The translations under genes were made by a program, and so were the position numbers. From NCBI RefSeq assembly GCF_002899895.1, contig NZ_PPEI02000008.1, positions 1-64,000 on the forward strand: a stretch of 64,000 nucleotides of DNA, written 5' to 3'. Source of the DNA: Chryseobacterium oncorhynchi. Lineage in GTDB: Bacteria; Bacteroidota; Bacteroidia; Flavobacteriales; Weeksellaceae. The notes under the pieces are model-generated. The model had not been told where the DNA came from and made no database searches. It saw nothing but the letters and a program-made list of their open reading frames with translations. Below are positions 8,977-18,327 of the stretch, piece by piece; position 1 is the stretch's first letter; every line of letters starts with the position of its first letter.

Positions 8977-11262
8977 TTACTTTTTTTCTCTTCTCTGAGC
9001 ATCAAGAACAGCAATTGTTGCAAGGTTTACGATTTCATCTACGCTTGAACGCATCTGAAGAACGTGTACCGGCTGCTTTAATCCCATTAGGATTGGCCCG
9101 ATTACCTGCGCTACTTTCATTCCTCTTAAAATTTTGTAGGATAAGTTTGCACTTTCCAGATTCGGGAAGATGAATGTATTGGCCGGAGTTGTACCTAGTT
9201 TTGAGAAAGGATAGTCACTTAAATGATCAGCATTCATCGCAAAATCCGGTTGAATTTCACCATCTACAATCATTTTAGGATATTTCTCGTGAAGAATACT
9301 CACTGCTTTAGCTACTTTTTTAGAAGTCTCAGAGATGGCTGCGAAGTTTTCAAAACCAAGCATTGCAATTCTAGGTTCGATTGCAAAAGACTTCACTGTA
9401 AATTCAGCCATTTTAGCAATATTCACAAGATCTTCAGAGGTAGGGTTCTGATTGATGGATGTATCTGCGAAGAAAATAGGTTTCTTTTCAGACAAAATCA
9501 TCATCATTGCTGCTACTTTATCTACTCCTTTGTCTTTTTCAATAACCTCTAAAATAGGACGTAATACAGATGTATAGTTTTTAGAGAATCCAACGATAAG
9601 ACCATCAGTATCTCCATGCTTAAGCATTAAAGGTCCGAAATAGTCTCTCTGACGAACATATCTCTTTGCTTTGTACTCGTTCATTCCTTTTCTTTGACGA
9701 AGTTTCCAAAGGGTTTCTCTATATTTTTTTCTGTTTTCTTTCTGATCGTCATCACTTGGATCAATGATTGGAACATCCAGATTGATTCCGTAACGTTCCA
9801 TTTGTTCCTTGATGTATTTTTTGTCTCCTAAAAGACTTGGGAAAGCAATTCCTTCTTCGTAAAGAATCTGAGCAGCCTTTAATACGTTATATTCTTCAGC
9901 GTTTCCAAGGGTAATTCTCTTCGGATTGGATTTTGCACGGCTTTGCATCATTCTCACCAATCTTTCATCTCTTCCCATTCTGTCTAGAAGCTGGTGCTCG
10001 TACTCTTCAAAGTCTGCAATACTTTTTCTTGCAACACCACTTTCCATAGCTGCCTTTGCAACAGCACTTGATACTTTAGTGATCAATCTGTTATCAAAAG
10101 GCTTTGGAATGAAATATTCTCTTCCAAATTGTAAGCTTTGAACGTTATATGCTAAGATTACAGCTTCTGGTACTGGTTCTTTCGCCAAATCAGCAATAGC
10201 GTGTACAGCAGCTAATTTCATTTCTTCATTAATTCCTGTAGCCTGAACATCCAATGCACCACGGAAGATATACGGGAACCCTAGTACGTTGTTTACCTGG
10301 TTAGGATAATCACTTCTTCCTGTTGCCATGATTACATCCTTACGGGTATCAAGAGCTAAGTCATAAGCAATTTCAGGATCTGGGTTAGCCAAGGCAAATA
10401 CGATAGGGTTTTCGCTCATGCTCAACAACATTTCAGGAGTCATCACATTTCCTTTAGATAACCCCACGAAAACATCAGATCCTTTTACAGCATCTTCTAA
10501 TGTTTCAATATCTGTTTGAGCAATAAAGTCTATTTTCTCAGGAGTAAGATTTTCTCTCTTATGATTAATTACTCCCTTACTATCACACATCAGGACGTTT
10601 TCTTTTTTCAATCCTAATGAAATATAAAGCTTTGTACATGCAATTGCAGCTGCTCCGGCACCATTCACCACCATCTTTACTTCGTCAATTTTTTTATTGG
10701 CGATTTGTAATGAGTTGATTAATGCTGCTGCAGAAATAATTGCTGTTCCATGCTGGTCGTCGTGCATCAAAGGAATATTTAATTCTTCCTTTAATTTTTG
10801 TTCTATATAAAATGCTTCAGGAGCTTTGATATCTTCCAGGTTAATTCCTCCAAATGTTGGAGCAATACCTTTCACGATTTCAATAAATTTATCAGGATCT
10901 TTTTCATCAATTTCAATATCAAAAACGTTGATATCTGCAAAAATTTTGAAAAGAAGTCCTTTTCCTTCCATTACCGGCTTTGAAGCTTCTGCACCAATAT
11001 CTCCTAGTCCAAGTACAGCTGTACCATTAGAAATTACAGCAACCAGGTTTCCTTTTCCTGTATAATCGTATACTGTTTCTGGCTTATCATGGATTTCCAT
11101 GCAAGGAACTGCTACGCCTGGAGAATATGCCAATGACAAGTCTCTTTGGGAGGAGTGTGGCTTGGACGGTATAACTTCTATTTTTCCCTTAGGTTCTGCT
11201 TTATGATAATCTAACGCGGCCTGACTAAAATTCTTTTCGTCGCGATTGTTGTTACTTGACAT
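8977..11262 (-). CDS. maeB: NADP-dependent malic enzyme with C-terminal phosphotransacetylase-like domain
   Basis: Oxidative decarboxylation of malate to pyruvate, generating NADPH in the cytoplasm. At 761 aa it has the two-part MaeB architecture: an N-terminal malic enzyme part (residues about 1-425; [29 protein letters not shown] for cofactor binding, [10 protein letters not shown]) and a C-terminal phosphate acetyltransferase-like part (about 430-761; [27 protein letters not shown]), which in MaeB enzymes is regulatory (binding acetyl-CoA) and not catalytic. It lies 15 nt after the kinase-like gene, indicating one transcript, and is followed by a terminator. Confidence 0.95.
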   Translation of the reverse strand: MSSNNNRDEKNFSQAALDYHKAEPKGKIEVIPSKPHSSQRDLSLAYSPGVAVPCMEIHDKPETVYDYTGKGNLVAVISNGTAVLGLGDIGAEASKPVMEGKGLLFKIFADINVFDIEIDEKDPDKFIEIVKGIAPTFGGINLEDIKAPEAFYIEQKLKEELNIPLMHDDQHGTAIISAAALINSLQIANKKIDEVKMVVNGAGAAAIACTKLYISLGLKKENVLMCDSKGVINHKRENLTPEKIDFIAQTDIETLEDAVKGSDVFVGLSKGNVMTPEMLLSMSENPIVFALANPDPEIAYDLALDTRKDVIMATGRSDYPNQVNNVLGFPYIFRGALDVQATGINEEMKLAAVHAIADLAKEPVPEAVILAYNVQSLQFGREYFIPKPFDNRLITKVSSAVAKAAMESGVARKSIADFEEYEHQLLDRMGRDERLVRMMQSRAKSNPKRITLGNAEEYNVLKAAQILYEEGIAFPSLLGDKKYIKEQMERYGINLDVPIIDPSDDDQKENRKKYRETLWKLRQRKGMNEYKAKRYVRQRDYFGPLMLKHGDTDGLIVGFSKNYTSVLRPILEVIEKDKGVDKVAAMMMILSEKKPIFFADTSINQNPTSEDLVNIAKMAEFTVKSFAIEPRIAMLGFENFAAISETSKKVAKAVSILHEKYPKMIVDGEIQPDFAMNADHLSDYPFSKLGTTPANTFIFPNLESANLSYKILRGMKVAQVIGPILMGLKQPVHVLQMRSSVDEIVNLATIAVLDAQRREKK

Positions 11263-11277
11263 ACGTTTTATTTTTTG

Positions 11278-12129
11278 TTAGAGTATATATTTAATGTGGT
11301 AATCTACTAAACTTTCAATTGGTTTCTGAACTACATGTCCCACATTTAAATTAAGTTCTGCTGCTACAGAACGTAGAATATTTTCATAATAATAAGCAAT
11401 AGAGCCAATGAAATTAATCTCGGCATCTTTTGCTTCCTGATAAGGAAGAACCTGGTATTCAAAGAAACTTTTCATTTCCTCAAAAACCATGTCTTTAAAA
11501 TAAGGATGGTCTTTTCTTTCGATAACGAATTTATTGAAATTCGCCAAATAAGCATTAGGTCTTGGAGAGTGATACATATTTTTCAATGCATCTTCTATGG
11601 TAAGCTGGTAATCTGCCTCAAATTCGGTGTGGAGATCTGCTGGCAGTTTTTTCATAAAATATCTTCGTACCAACTGCTTTCCTATCGCACTTCCGCTTCC
11701 CTCATCTCCAATAAGGAATCCAAGGGATGGTAGTTCTATTTTCAGATTTTCTCCATCAAAATAACAAGAGTTTGATCCGGTACCCAGTATGCATACAATA
11801 GCCGGCTTTCCGCTATATGCAGCATATGCAGCGGCCATCAGGTCTTCTTTTACAATAATTTCAGCTTTTCCAAATACTTTTTTAAGCTCTTCTTCTATAG
11901 TTTCGCAGTTTTTTTTCACACCGCATCCAGAACCATAGAAAAAAACTTTGGTAATTGAATTTTTGACCAATATAAGGTTGCTGTTTTTCTGTATTTCAGG
12001 AGCGATAAGTTCTCTGTTGATAAAATTCGGATTGAAGCCGATAGTTTCAGTTTTCAAAAAAACTTTCTTAAAGTCATCAAGAATTACCCAATCCGATTTA
12101 GTAGAACCACTATCTACAATAGCAACCAT
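11278..12129 (-). CDS. BadF/BadG-type ATPase, N-acetylglucosamine kinase-like
   Basis: Member of the actin-like ATPase superfamily (BadF/BadG/BcrA/BcrD), closest in pattern to bacterial N-acetylglucosamine kinases that phosphorylate amino sugars salvaged from peptidoglycan. Visible motifs: phosphate-1 loop VDSGSTKSDW (residues 5-14), phosphate-2 region ILGTGSNSCYF, and the downstream GDEGSGSAIGK signature. The 283-aa length is normal. It precedes maeB in an apparent two-gene operon, which does not define the substrate; glucosamine or another sugar is possible. Confidence 0.8.
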   Translation of the reverse strand: MVAIVDSGSTKSDWVILDDFKKVFLKTETIGFNPNFINRELIAPEIQKNSNLILVKNSITKVFFYGSGCGVKKNCETIEEELKKVFGKAEIIVKEDLMAAAYAAYSGKPAIVCILGTGSNSCYFDGENLKIELPSLGFLIGDEGSGSAIGKQLVRRYFMKKLPADLHTEFEADYQLTIEDALKNMYHSPRPNAYLANFNKFVIERKDHPYFKDMVFEEMKSFFEYQVLPYQEAKDAEINFIGSIAYYYENILRSVAAELNLNVGHVVQKPIESLVDYHIKYIL

Positions 12130-12214
12130 ATTTTAGATTTTAATTTAAGGGGGCTAAATTATGAATTTATCTTCAATTAGCATTTAAAAACAACTTGAAA
12201 GCTGTCTAAAATCA

Positions 12215-12478
12215 TTATTGTTTTATCTTGGTTTTCTTTTCGTTGAATTGCAGGAGCCAGTCTTCTATTTCATCTTCCAGATAAGAGGCCTGTAATACCA
12301 TAGCATTGATAAAATCATCGGGTACAGGTTCTCCATTGGAGTTTTCAAGATTCCAAAGTTCATTGGACATATTTTCGTATTCAGAATACACTCGTTTGAA
12401 GCGGGAGTTTTCTTTCTCCAAAGCCTCAATATTTTTCTGTTGAAGCTGGAATTTTCTGTATTTGTTTTGACGTTTCAT
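12215..12478 (-). CDS. Conserved small charged protein, function unknown
   Basis: An 87-aa protein without signal peptide or membrane segment. Residues about 10-45 are a lysine/glutamate-rich helix likely to form a coiled coil (LQQKNIEALEKEN, FKRVYSEYENMSNELWNLEN). The C-terminal half is acidic and helical (NAMVLQASYLEDEIEDWLLQFNE). I do not recognise a family. It stands alone between the kinase gene and a 365-nt intergenic region. Confidence 0.6.
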   Translation of the reverse strand: MKRQNKYRKFQLQQKNIEALEKENSRFKRVYSEYENMSNELWNLENSNGEPVPDDFINAMVLQASYLEDEIEDWLLQFNEKKTKIKQ

Positions 12479-12843
12479 ACAAATATTATTATCGATTAAA
12501 CCGTAAAATGTTGGAGTAGTATGCTTTCAACCACGCATTACAAGATAGAAAAAACCATTATCACAAGGATTTGAAAATGAATTTATTATCAGGTTATAGT
12601 AACATCATTCTGTAGATTAAAATTAGAAATAATTTTTATTTAAAAAAATATTTTAACATCTTTTTTCAGTGTTTAACATATAGTTATAAATTTGCATATC
12701 CATATTGTAAAGTATCCCGATCATGAATGACTGAAAAGCATTATTAATAGACAGGGTACATTCGATAAACAATCGTTTTGAATATAAAGCGCTTTGATCA
12801 TCAATACAATATGTAAAATATTTTCAGGTTTTATATTAATTAA
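12479..12843. other. 365-nt AT-rich intergenic region with one -7-like box
   Basis: No gene is seen. On the plus strand TAAATTTG (12687-12694) matches the Bacteroidota -7 consensus, but lacks a clear -33 TTG and would leave a 150-nt leader before the GtrA-like gene. No terminator-like hairpin was found. Confidence 0.35.
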
Positions 12844-13302
12844 ATGAAAGAAATACTTATACGCCAGAAACAGGTTTTGTTCTTCATCATTGCAGGAGGA
12901 TTAAGCGCCATTGTTGAAATTGGCAGCTTCAAGATATTCAGCACCTATCTCCCTCACTTCTTTGAAAACGAGACCAATTTTCATGGGATCCACTACCCTT
13001 TAAGTAACATTTTCTCCACCAGCTGCGGGATCATCACTAATTATTTCCTAAGTATTTGGTTTGTTTTTGAAAGAGGAAAACATTCCAAGAAAAGAGAGTT
13101 CGCTTACTTTATGATGGTATCCTTTATTTCGACTTTGCTAAGTTTAGGCTTCTTCCAGATATTTTACAGTTTTGTATTTAAGGATAATATCAATTTATTT
13201 TTTTATACCTTGAGTCCGGAAATGATCAGTAAAATTGCAGCAATTCTATTGGTTTCCATTCTTAATTATTCGGTAAAAAAGAAAGTAATTTTTAACGGTT
13301 AG
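12844..13302 (+). CDS. GtrA-like family membrane protein
   Basis: Small four-helix membrane protein of the GtrA/DPMS3 type, whose members are thought to flip or anchor polyprenyl-linked sugars for glycosylation of surface polymers. Features: FFIIAGGLSAIVEIGSF (first helix), SCGIITNYFLSIWFVFE (second helix with the typical N-Y-WFVF ending), a third helix, and a C-terminal ILNYSVKKKVIF that matches the family ending. At 152 aa the length is normal. It is 3 nt upstream of the acyltransferase gene, implying co-transcription. Confidence 0.85.
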   Translation: MKEILIRQKQVLFFIIAGGLSAIVEIGSFKIFSTYLPHFFENETNFHGIHYPLSNIFSTSCGIITNYFLSIWFVFERGKHSKKREFAYFMMVSFISTLLSLGFFQIFYSFVFKDNINLFFYTLSPEMISKIAAILLVSILNYSVKKKVIFNG

Positions 13303-13305
13303 ACT

Positions 13306-14034
13306 GTGGCAAAAATCTTAAATTATCTGTGGCGATTTTGGCTGTTGTTGTTAGCATTTGTTTTAACAACTACTCTTGGAATCCCCGTTTATATTTTATC
13401 TTTTAGTAAAAAGCACTATAAATTTGCTTATAAACTCATCAGGCTCTGGTGTTTCGGCATGTTTTACGGCATGGGTTTCAGATATGACCTCATCAAGCTT
13501 TCTGAAGAAAAGAAAGACAAAAACAGAGAGTACGTTTTCATTTCGAATCATACTTCCATCATGGATATTATGCTTACCTGCATTGTGTTTCCGGATCATC
13601 CGATTTGCTTTGTAGGCAAGATGGAACTGGTTAAAATTCCTATTTTCGGAACAATCTATAAAAGAATATGTGTAATGGTAGACAGGTCCAGTGCCAGAAG
13701 CCGTGCTGATGTATACCGTAGATGCGCCGAGAAAATGGAAGAAGGCAACAGTATTGCCATTTTCCCTGAAGGAGGAGTACCGGATGACACTTCTATTATT
13801 CTCGATGAATTTAAAGATGGTGCATTTATACTGTCTTCAAAATATAACTCTCCTATTGCTGTTTATACTTTTGTAGGTCTTAAGGAAATGTTTCCTTTTG
13901 AAAATTCTAAAGGCTATCCCGGAAGAGTAAAGGTCTATTTCAATGGAATTATAGAGCCTACAGCTTCTCCAAAAGACTTAAAAGCAGAGGCTTATCAAGT
14001 AATTAAAAAAACATTGATAGAGCACTCCATTTAA
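13306..14034 (+). CDS. 1-acyl-sn-glycerol-3-phosphate acyltransferase (PlsC-like)
   Basis: Inner-membrane acyltransferase that adds the second acyl chain in phospholipid synthesis. The catalytic HX4D motif appears as NHTSIMD, followed by a substrate-binding FPEGG. There is one strong N-terminal membrane helix (FWLLLLAFVLTTTLGIPVYIL). Translation appears to start at GTG 13306 right after the GtrA-like stop codon; the length (242 aa) fits the family. A homologue acting on other lipids, such as ornithine lipids, is possible. Confidence 0.88.
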   Translation: MAKILNYLWRFWLLLLAFVLTTTLGIPVYILSFSKKHYKFAYKLIRLWCFGMFYGMGFRYDLIKLSEEKKDKNREYVFISNHTSIMDIMLTCIVFPDHPICFVGKMELVKIPIFGTIYKRICVMVDRSSARSRADVYRRCAEKMEEGNSIAIFPEGGVPDDTSIILDEFKDGAFILSSKYNSPIAVYTFVGLKEMFPFENSKGYPGRVKVYFNGIIEPTASPKDLKAEAYQVIKKTLIEHSI

Positions 14035-14044
14035 AAGAAATAGT

Positions 14045-14052
14045 TATATTTG
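14045..14052 (+). promoter_or_regulatory. -7 box TATATTTG upstream of the sugar permease
   Basis: Exact TAnnTTTG match 22 nt before the permease ATG. No TTG at the standard -33 position. Confidence 0.5.
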
Positions 14053-14074
14053 TTTGCGAAATTTTCAATAAAAT

Positions 14075-15844
14075 ATGTCAAAAACCAACCAGCCGACTAA
14101 TTACCCGGCATTGTACACACTTGTACTTGTATTTTTTTTCTGGGGTTTTATTGCTGCCGGCAATAGTATCTTCATCCCTTTTTGTAAAAACTATTTTTCT
14201 CTTGACCAGTTTCAGTCTCAGTTAATAGATTTTGCATTTTATACCGCTTATTTCCTGGGAGCATTATTGCTTTTCATATTCAGTACCATAAAAGGAATTG
14301 ATATTATTGGTAAGTGGGGATATAAAAAGAGTATTGTCTACGGCCTACTACTCTCTGCCCTCGGTGCAGCCATCATGATTATTGCTGTTAAAAGCAATGT
14401 ATATTATGGAATGCTTATAGGTTTATTTGTGGTAGCACTGGGCTTTTCAATCCAGCAAACCGCAGCAAACCCGTTTGCTGTTCTGCTAGGAGACCCTAAA
14501 ACCGGAGCAAGCCGACAGAATCTTGCCGGAGGAATTAACTCGTTTGGTACATCCATCGGGCCTATTATTGTTGGACTGGCTCTTTTTGGAACCACTGCTA
14601 CAGTAGATGATGACCAAATCAAACATTTGGCTCTTGATAAAGTAATTTTGCTTTATACAGCTGTAGGAGCATTGTTCTTAATCGCTGCCGGAGTCTTTTA
14701 TTTTTCAAAGAAACTTCCTGATGGGATCTCTACTGAACCAATGGAAAAAGCCGGCAAGGCAAGAAAAACACTTGTGGCAATGACTGCCCTTGTTATTCTT
14801 TTCTTTATTCCTGTATTTAGCAGCTATAACTCTGAGGAAGCTAAAAGTATTGAGACTTTAAGCCATCAGATAACAACATTGGAAAGCAATGTAAAAAAGG
14901 AAACCAACGCTGCCACCATTGATGGCTATCAAGCACAAATCGTTAAAACAAAAGCAGAACTGGAAACAATCAAGCATCCATTAGAGAAAAAGAGGATGGT
15001 TTATCTTGGAGGAGCTTTGCTTGCTGTAATTGTTTGTCTTGTATTTGCCAATTCAAGTGCAAAGAAAAACTCTGAAGGCTGGGGTGCTATGAGATACCCT
15101 CAGCTTGTTCTTGGGATGATTGCCATTCTTGCCTATGTGGGGGTGGAAGTTGCTATTGGAAGTAACCTGGGAGAGCTTTTAAGCCTACCAGAATTTGGCG
15201 GACATCAGTCCTCTGATCTGGCTCCATATATTTCCATGTATTGGGGAAGTTTGATGATCGGAAGATGGACAGGCGCTATTGCTGTTTTTAATCTAAATAA
15301 GCAACAACAAACCATTGCTACCATCATTGTTCCTTTTATCGCTTTTTCGGTGATTATTGGCATCAATACGATTGCACAAAAAGACATGTCTCACCTGTAT
15401 TTCTATGCAATCTGTGTAGCTATTCAGGTTATACTATTCTTAATTAGTAAAAACAAACCTGCTGTAACATTGATTATCTTCGGATTATTTGGAACTGCAG
15501 CTATGATTACAGGATTACTGACTACAGGAAATGTTGCTATCTATGCATTCCTTTCCGGAGGTCTTGCGTGCAGTATCATGTGGCCATCTATTTTTACATT
15601 AGCAATTACCGGATTAGGAAAATATACAGCTCAGGGATCTGCATTCTTAGTAATGATGATTCTGGGAGGAGGTATTATTCCGCCACTTCAGGGTAAGCTT
15701 TCTGATATTATCGGAATCCATAGCTCTTACGTGATTCCTGTATTGTGCTTCGTGTACATTACTTTATTTGCTTATTTGGCAAAAAAATCTTTATTTAGAC
15801 AAGGTATTAACGTTGACGTTTTAGAATCCGAAGGTGCTCACTAA
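14075..15844 (+). CDS. FHS-family sugar MFS transporter (fucose/glucose-galactose permease type)
   Basis: Twelve-helix proton-coupled sugar importer of the inner membrane. The N-terminus ([20 protein letters not shown]) and the helix-4 region ([19 protein letters not shown], then [15 protein letters not shown]) are hallmarks of FucP/GluP-like permeases. At 589 aa it is longer than the usual 400-440 aa because of a hydrophilic coiled-coil insert between helices 6 and 7 (residues about 255-310; [18 protein letters not shown]). Such inserted versions occur in flavobacteria. The exact sugar cannot be read. The DUF3810 gene overlaps its end by 11 nt. Confidence 0.9.
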   Translation: MSKTNQPTNYPALYTLVLVFFFWGFIAAGNSIFIPFCKNYFSLDQFQSQLIDFAFYTAYFLGALLLFIFSTIKGIDIIGKWGYKKSIVYGLLLSALGAAIMIIAVKSNVYYGMLIGLFVVALGFSIQQTAANPFAVLLGDPKTGASRQNLAGGINSFGTSIGPIIVGLALFGTTATVDDDQIKHLALDKVILLYTAVGALFLIAAGVFYFSKKLPDGISTEPMEKAGKARKTLVAMTALVILFFIPVFSSYNSEEAKSIETLSHQITTLESNVKKETNAATIDGYQAQIVKTKAELETIKHPLEKKRMVYLGGALLAVIVCLVFANSSAKKNSEGWGAMRYPQLVLGMIAILAYVGVEVAIGSNLGELLSLPEFGGHQSSDLAPYISMYWGSLMIGRWTGAIAVFNLNKQQQTIATIIVPFIAFSVIIGINTIAQKDMSHLYFYAICVAIQVILFLISKNKPAVTLIIFGLFGTAAMITGLLTTGNVAIYAFLSGGLACSIMWPSIFTLAITGLGKYTAQGSAFLVMMILGGGIIPPLQGKLSDIIGIHSSYVIPVLCFVYITLFAYLAKKSLFRQGINVDVLESEGAH

Positions 15845-16895
15845 AAATATACTACACATATATAAGAAGAAGAGGTTTTGGGCAGGTTTATTACTTGCCC
15901 AATTTCTTTTGTTTTACTGCTTCTCAAAATCTCCAATGATGATTTCCTTTTTTGAATGGTTCTTTGAGCTTCAGAAAGGACCTCACCAAAGGCTGTTTAG
16001 CTGGCTTCCGTTTTCCATTGGGGATATTATCTATGTATTACTGGGAATTATCCTTTTATACAGCCTTATTGCCTCATTTAAGAAGAAGAACAGAAACGCA
16101 TCCATTATCAGGATCCTGATGATCGTGAATATCTTTTATTTTACCTATCAGATTTTCTGGGGAATGCTCTATTTTCAAACGCCAATCATCCATAAACTTT
16201 CAAGCCAGGAAAAGCCCGAAATAGGAAAAGCAAAAAGACTGACACTACATTATCTTGAAAAGTGTAAAACAACCCGACAATTGGTACATGAAGACCATAA
16301 TGGGATATTCGTTGTCACTGATCTGAAATCTATACAACAGGAAATATTGAGGCAGCAAACTAAGCTTCCATTAAATATTTCAGATAAGAAAGCACCGCAG
16401 ATTCTTTCCATTAAGCATAGTTTATTTAAAAACGTAATGAGCTATACAGGTATTTTAGGCTATTATAATCCTTTTACAGCAGAAGCCCAATACAATTCTG
16501 AACTACCCTCTACTTTTATCCCTTTTACAACAGCACACGAAAGCTCTCATCAACTTGGGTTTGCCCGGGAGCAGGAAGCTAATTTTGTAGGGTATTTGAT
16601 GGGGGTAAATTCCACGAATCTGGATTTGAGATACAGCACAGAGTATTTTACCTTAAAAAGCCTTTTACGCTTCATTGTGGATGAAGATCCTGAATTTGTA
16701 AAATCTGTGATTAAGAACTACTCTCCTGCAATGAAAAGAGATCGTTCTTATGAAAGAAACTTCATTTTTAGACATCAGGGATGGCTTGATGAGTTCTTTG
16801 GGTTTACCAATAATCTGTTCTTACAGAGTAATCAACAGGAAGGCTCCGTTACCTATTCCTACTTTATAGACCTCCTTTTGAACTACGAAAAATAA
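15834..16895 (+). CDS. DUF3810 putative membrane-bound zinc metalloprotein
   Basis: DUF3810 family protein of unknown role. Three hydrophobic segments occupy the first 110 residues, followed by a long extracytoplasmic domain containing H235-E-S-S-H239 and, shortly after, EQEANFVGY, an arrangement like gluzincin metallopeptidases (HExxH plus a downstream glutamate). Peptidase activity is inferred from this motif only. Translation likely starts at GTG 15834, overlapping the permease stop, so the two are probably coupled. The hairpin downstream is oriented for the opposite strand. Confidence 0.82.
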   Translation: MLTKNILHIYKKKRFWAGLLLAQFLLFYCFSKSPMMISFFEWFFELQKGPHQRLFSWLPFSIGDIIYVLLGIILLYSLIASFKKKNRNASIIRILMIVNIFYFTYQIFWGMLYFQTPIIHKLSSQEKPEIGKAKRLTLHYLEKCKTTRQLVHEDHNGIFVVTDLKSIQQEILRQQTKLPLNISDKKAPQILSIKHSLFKNVMSYTGILGYYNPFTAEAQYNSELPSTFIPFTTAHESSHQLGFAREQEANFVGYLMGVNSTNLDLRYSTEYFTLKSLLRFIVDEDPEFVKSVIKNYSPAMKRDRSYERNFIFRHQGWLDEFFGFTNNLFLQSNQQEGSVTYSYFIDLLLNYEK

Positions 16896-16897
16896 AC

Positions 16898-16986
16898 AAA
16901 AAAAAGAATCGTATCAGGCGATACGATTCTAAAAACACAAATGATGAAAAAAAATTTATTACCTTGACTTGTTCCCTCATTCAAGG
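16898..16986 (-). ncRNA. Candidate small non-coding RNA
   Basis: About 89 nt on the minus strand with a full transcription unit: TTG (17020-17018), 18-nt spacer, -7-like TACTTTTA (16999-16992), an early hairpin CCTTGA/TCAAGG (16986-16981 with 16967-16962) exposing an ATGAGGGAACAAG loop, and a strong intrinsic terminator AGAATCGTAT/ATACGATTCT (16930-16921 with 16914-16905) followed by eight T. A leader-peptide reading of the loop ATG is possible but not supported. No match to a known RNA family is claimed. Confidence 0.5.
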
Positions 16987-17478
16987 CGATGTAAAAGTAC
17001 GACATATTTTATAAATACAAAAACATTTTATTTCTTTTTTGAAACTTTATGAAAACTTTATGATTTTTTAAGTTTTTTTGAGTTCAAACAGCAATAATAT
17101 GAATTACAATCAAGTTTTACATCAGGTAGTAAAATAATAACTAAATTATAGTTAAGTTATTAATTTTATACAAAATCAAACAATTGTTTAAATATAAAAC
17201 ATTCCAGTTATCCCGAATTTTGCATCAGTAGAAAATTAGAGTTATTTAAATTTTAATTGAAGATATCTCTACTATTTAAACCTTAAGAATTCTCTATAAA
17301 CAAAGCTATTTTTAATTCAGGACAAGACCATAATAAATAACTTATAATACCTTTCATACTTATCAAAAATTTGATACAAAGACTAGGATCTTCTTCCATT
17401 ATCTTTCAAACTGACGATCTAAGTAAATATTACGGTGTAAAACAAAACCGTTTTTTGGTTTGAAACAGAATGTATCTC
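16987..17478. other. AT-rich intergenic region
   Basis: Apart from the small-RNA promoter at 16992-17020 and a weak terminator-like element near 17439-17464 (AAACC/GGTTT plus TTGTTTT on the minus strand, after the lanthipeptide operon), I see no gene or clear signal here. Base composition is strongly AT-rich. Confidence 0.4.
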
Positions 17479-18327
17479 TTATAATTGTAGATTATTTTTA
17501 AAAACGAGTGATTTATAATATCGAAATAGATAATCATAGATGACCATCTCAAACAACCTCTGATTCGAGACAAACATCCTGTTAATGTGCATATGGAATA
17601 TACTTTGAAAAAAACCATGAACAGAACCCTGATGAAATTCCATGATATACTTCAACTCTTTTTCAGACTCACGAACTTCTGTAATGATATTCTTTCTGAA
17701 AGCTATATAATCATCCGATTGTAAAAATTCAGAATACTTCAAGATAAATGATCTGTATTTTTTATCCAACTGACTGTTCAGTTTTTTATCTGCATTGAAT
17801 TCATTTTTGAATGCTAAGTTAACTGTTTTCACCCAATCTAATTTCATAAAAGACTCCAAACCAACACATTCTAACAAGGTATCAATATAAAAAAGAGATA
17901 TAATTATTTTATCTTCATCATCAAAATGGAGATACTCATTCAAGATATTGCTGCTGCTTTTACAGAATAAAAACTCAGCCTGCTCAATAGTATCTTTTCC
18001 ATATCTCTCAATCTCGCGTTGATAGGTATCCAATATAATTCCTGAAATTTCTCCGGAATCAATATATTCCTTTAAGTATTCATTAATTAAGGTAAATATT
18101 TTATTGAAATGAGAAGAATCTGAGAGTTCAAAACGAACCCGAAGATGGGACTTGGGGTCATTGTAACGTATAAAAAACCATTTCTTTATCAATTTCTCTT
18201 TCTGAAAGTTCTGCAACAATGGTTTTACAGCTTCTTCCAGAATAATATCTGCCGTTTTGATCCCCGTATAGATTTTAATATACAGCCATTCACTTCCCGG
18301 AATAAATTCTCTTGTAACATTCATCAT
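17479..18327 (-). CDS. Thiopeptide-type bacteriocin biosynthesis protein (split LanB elimination domain)
   Basis: Corresponds to the C-terminal elimination domain of class I lanthipeptide dehydratases (SpaB_C / thiopeptide-type biosynthesis domain), which removes glutamate from glutamylated Ser/Thr to give dehydroamino acids. Family features: EWLYIKIYTG near the N-terminus, FIRYNDPKSHLRVRF, YQREIERYG, and a C-terminal SVHGFFQSIFHMHINRMF. At 282 aa it is a stand-alone small LanB. Its ATG follows the stop of the glutamylation gene directly, so the pair acts as a split dehydratase, as in thiopeptide and pinensin clusters. It is the last gene of the operon. Confidence 0.9.
   Translation of the reverse strand: MMNVTREFIPGSEWLYIKIYTGIKTADIILEEAVKPLLQNFQKEKLIKKWFFIRYNDPKSHLRVRFELSDSSHFNKIFTLINEYLKEYIDSGEISGIILDTYQREIERYGKDTIEQAEFLFCKSSSNILNEYLHFDDEDKIIISLFYIDTLLECVGLESFMKLDWVKTVNLAFKNEFNADKKLNSQLDKKYRSFILKYSEFLQSDDYIAFRKNIITEVRESEKELKYIMEFHQGSVHGFFQSIFHMHINRMFVSNQRLFEMVIYDYLFRYYKSLVFKNNLQL

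Noticed and set aside
16905-16930. Terminator for the DUF3810 gene
   Set aside because: The T run lies on the minus-strand side of the hairpin; the plus strand continues with A residues. It fits a minus-strand transcript.
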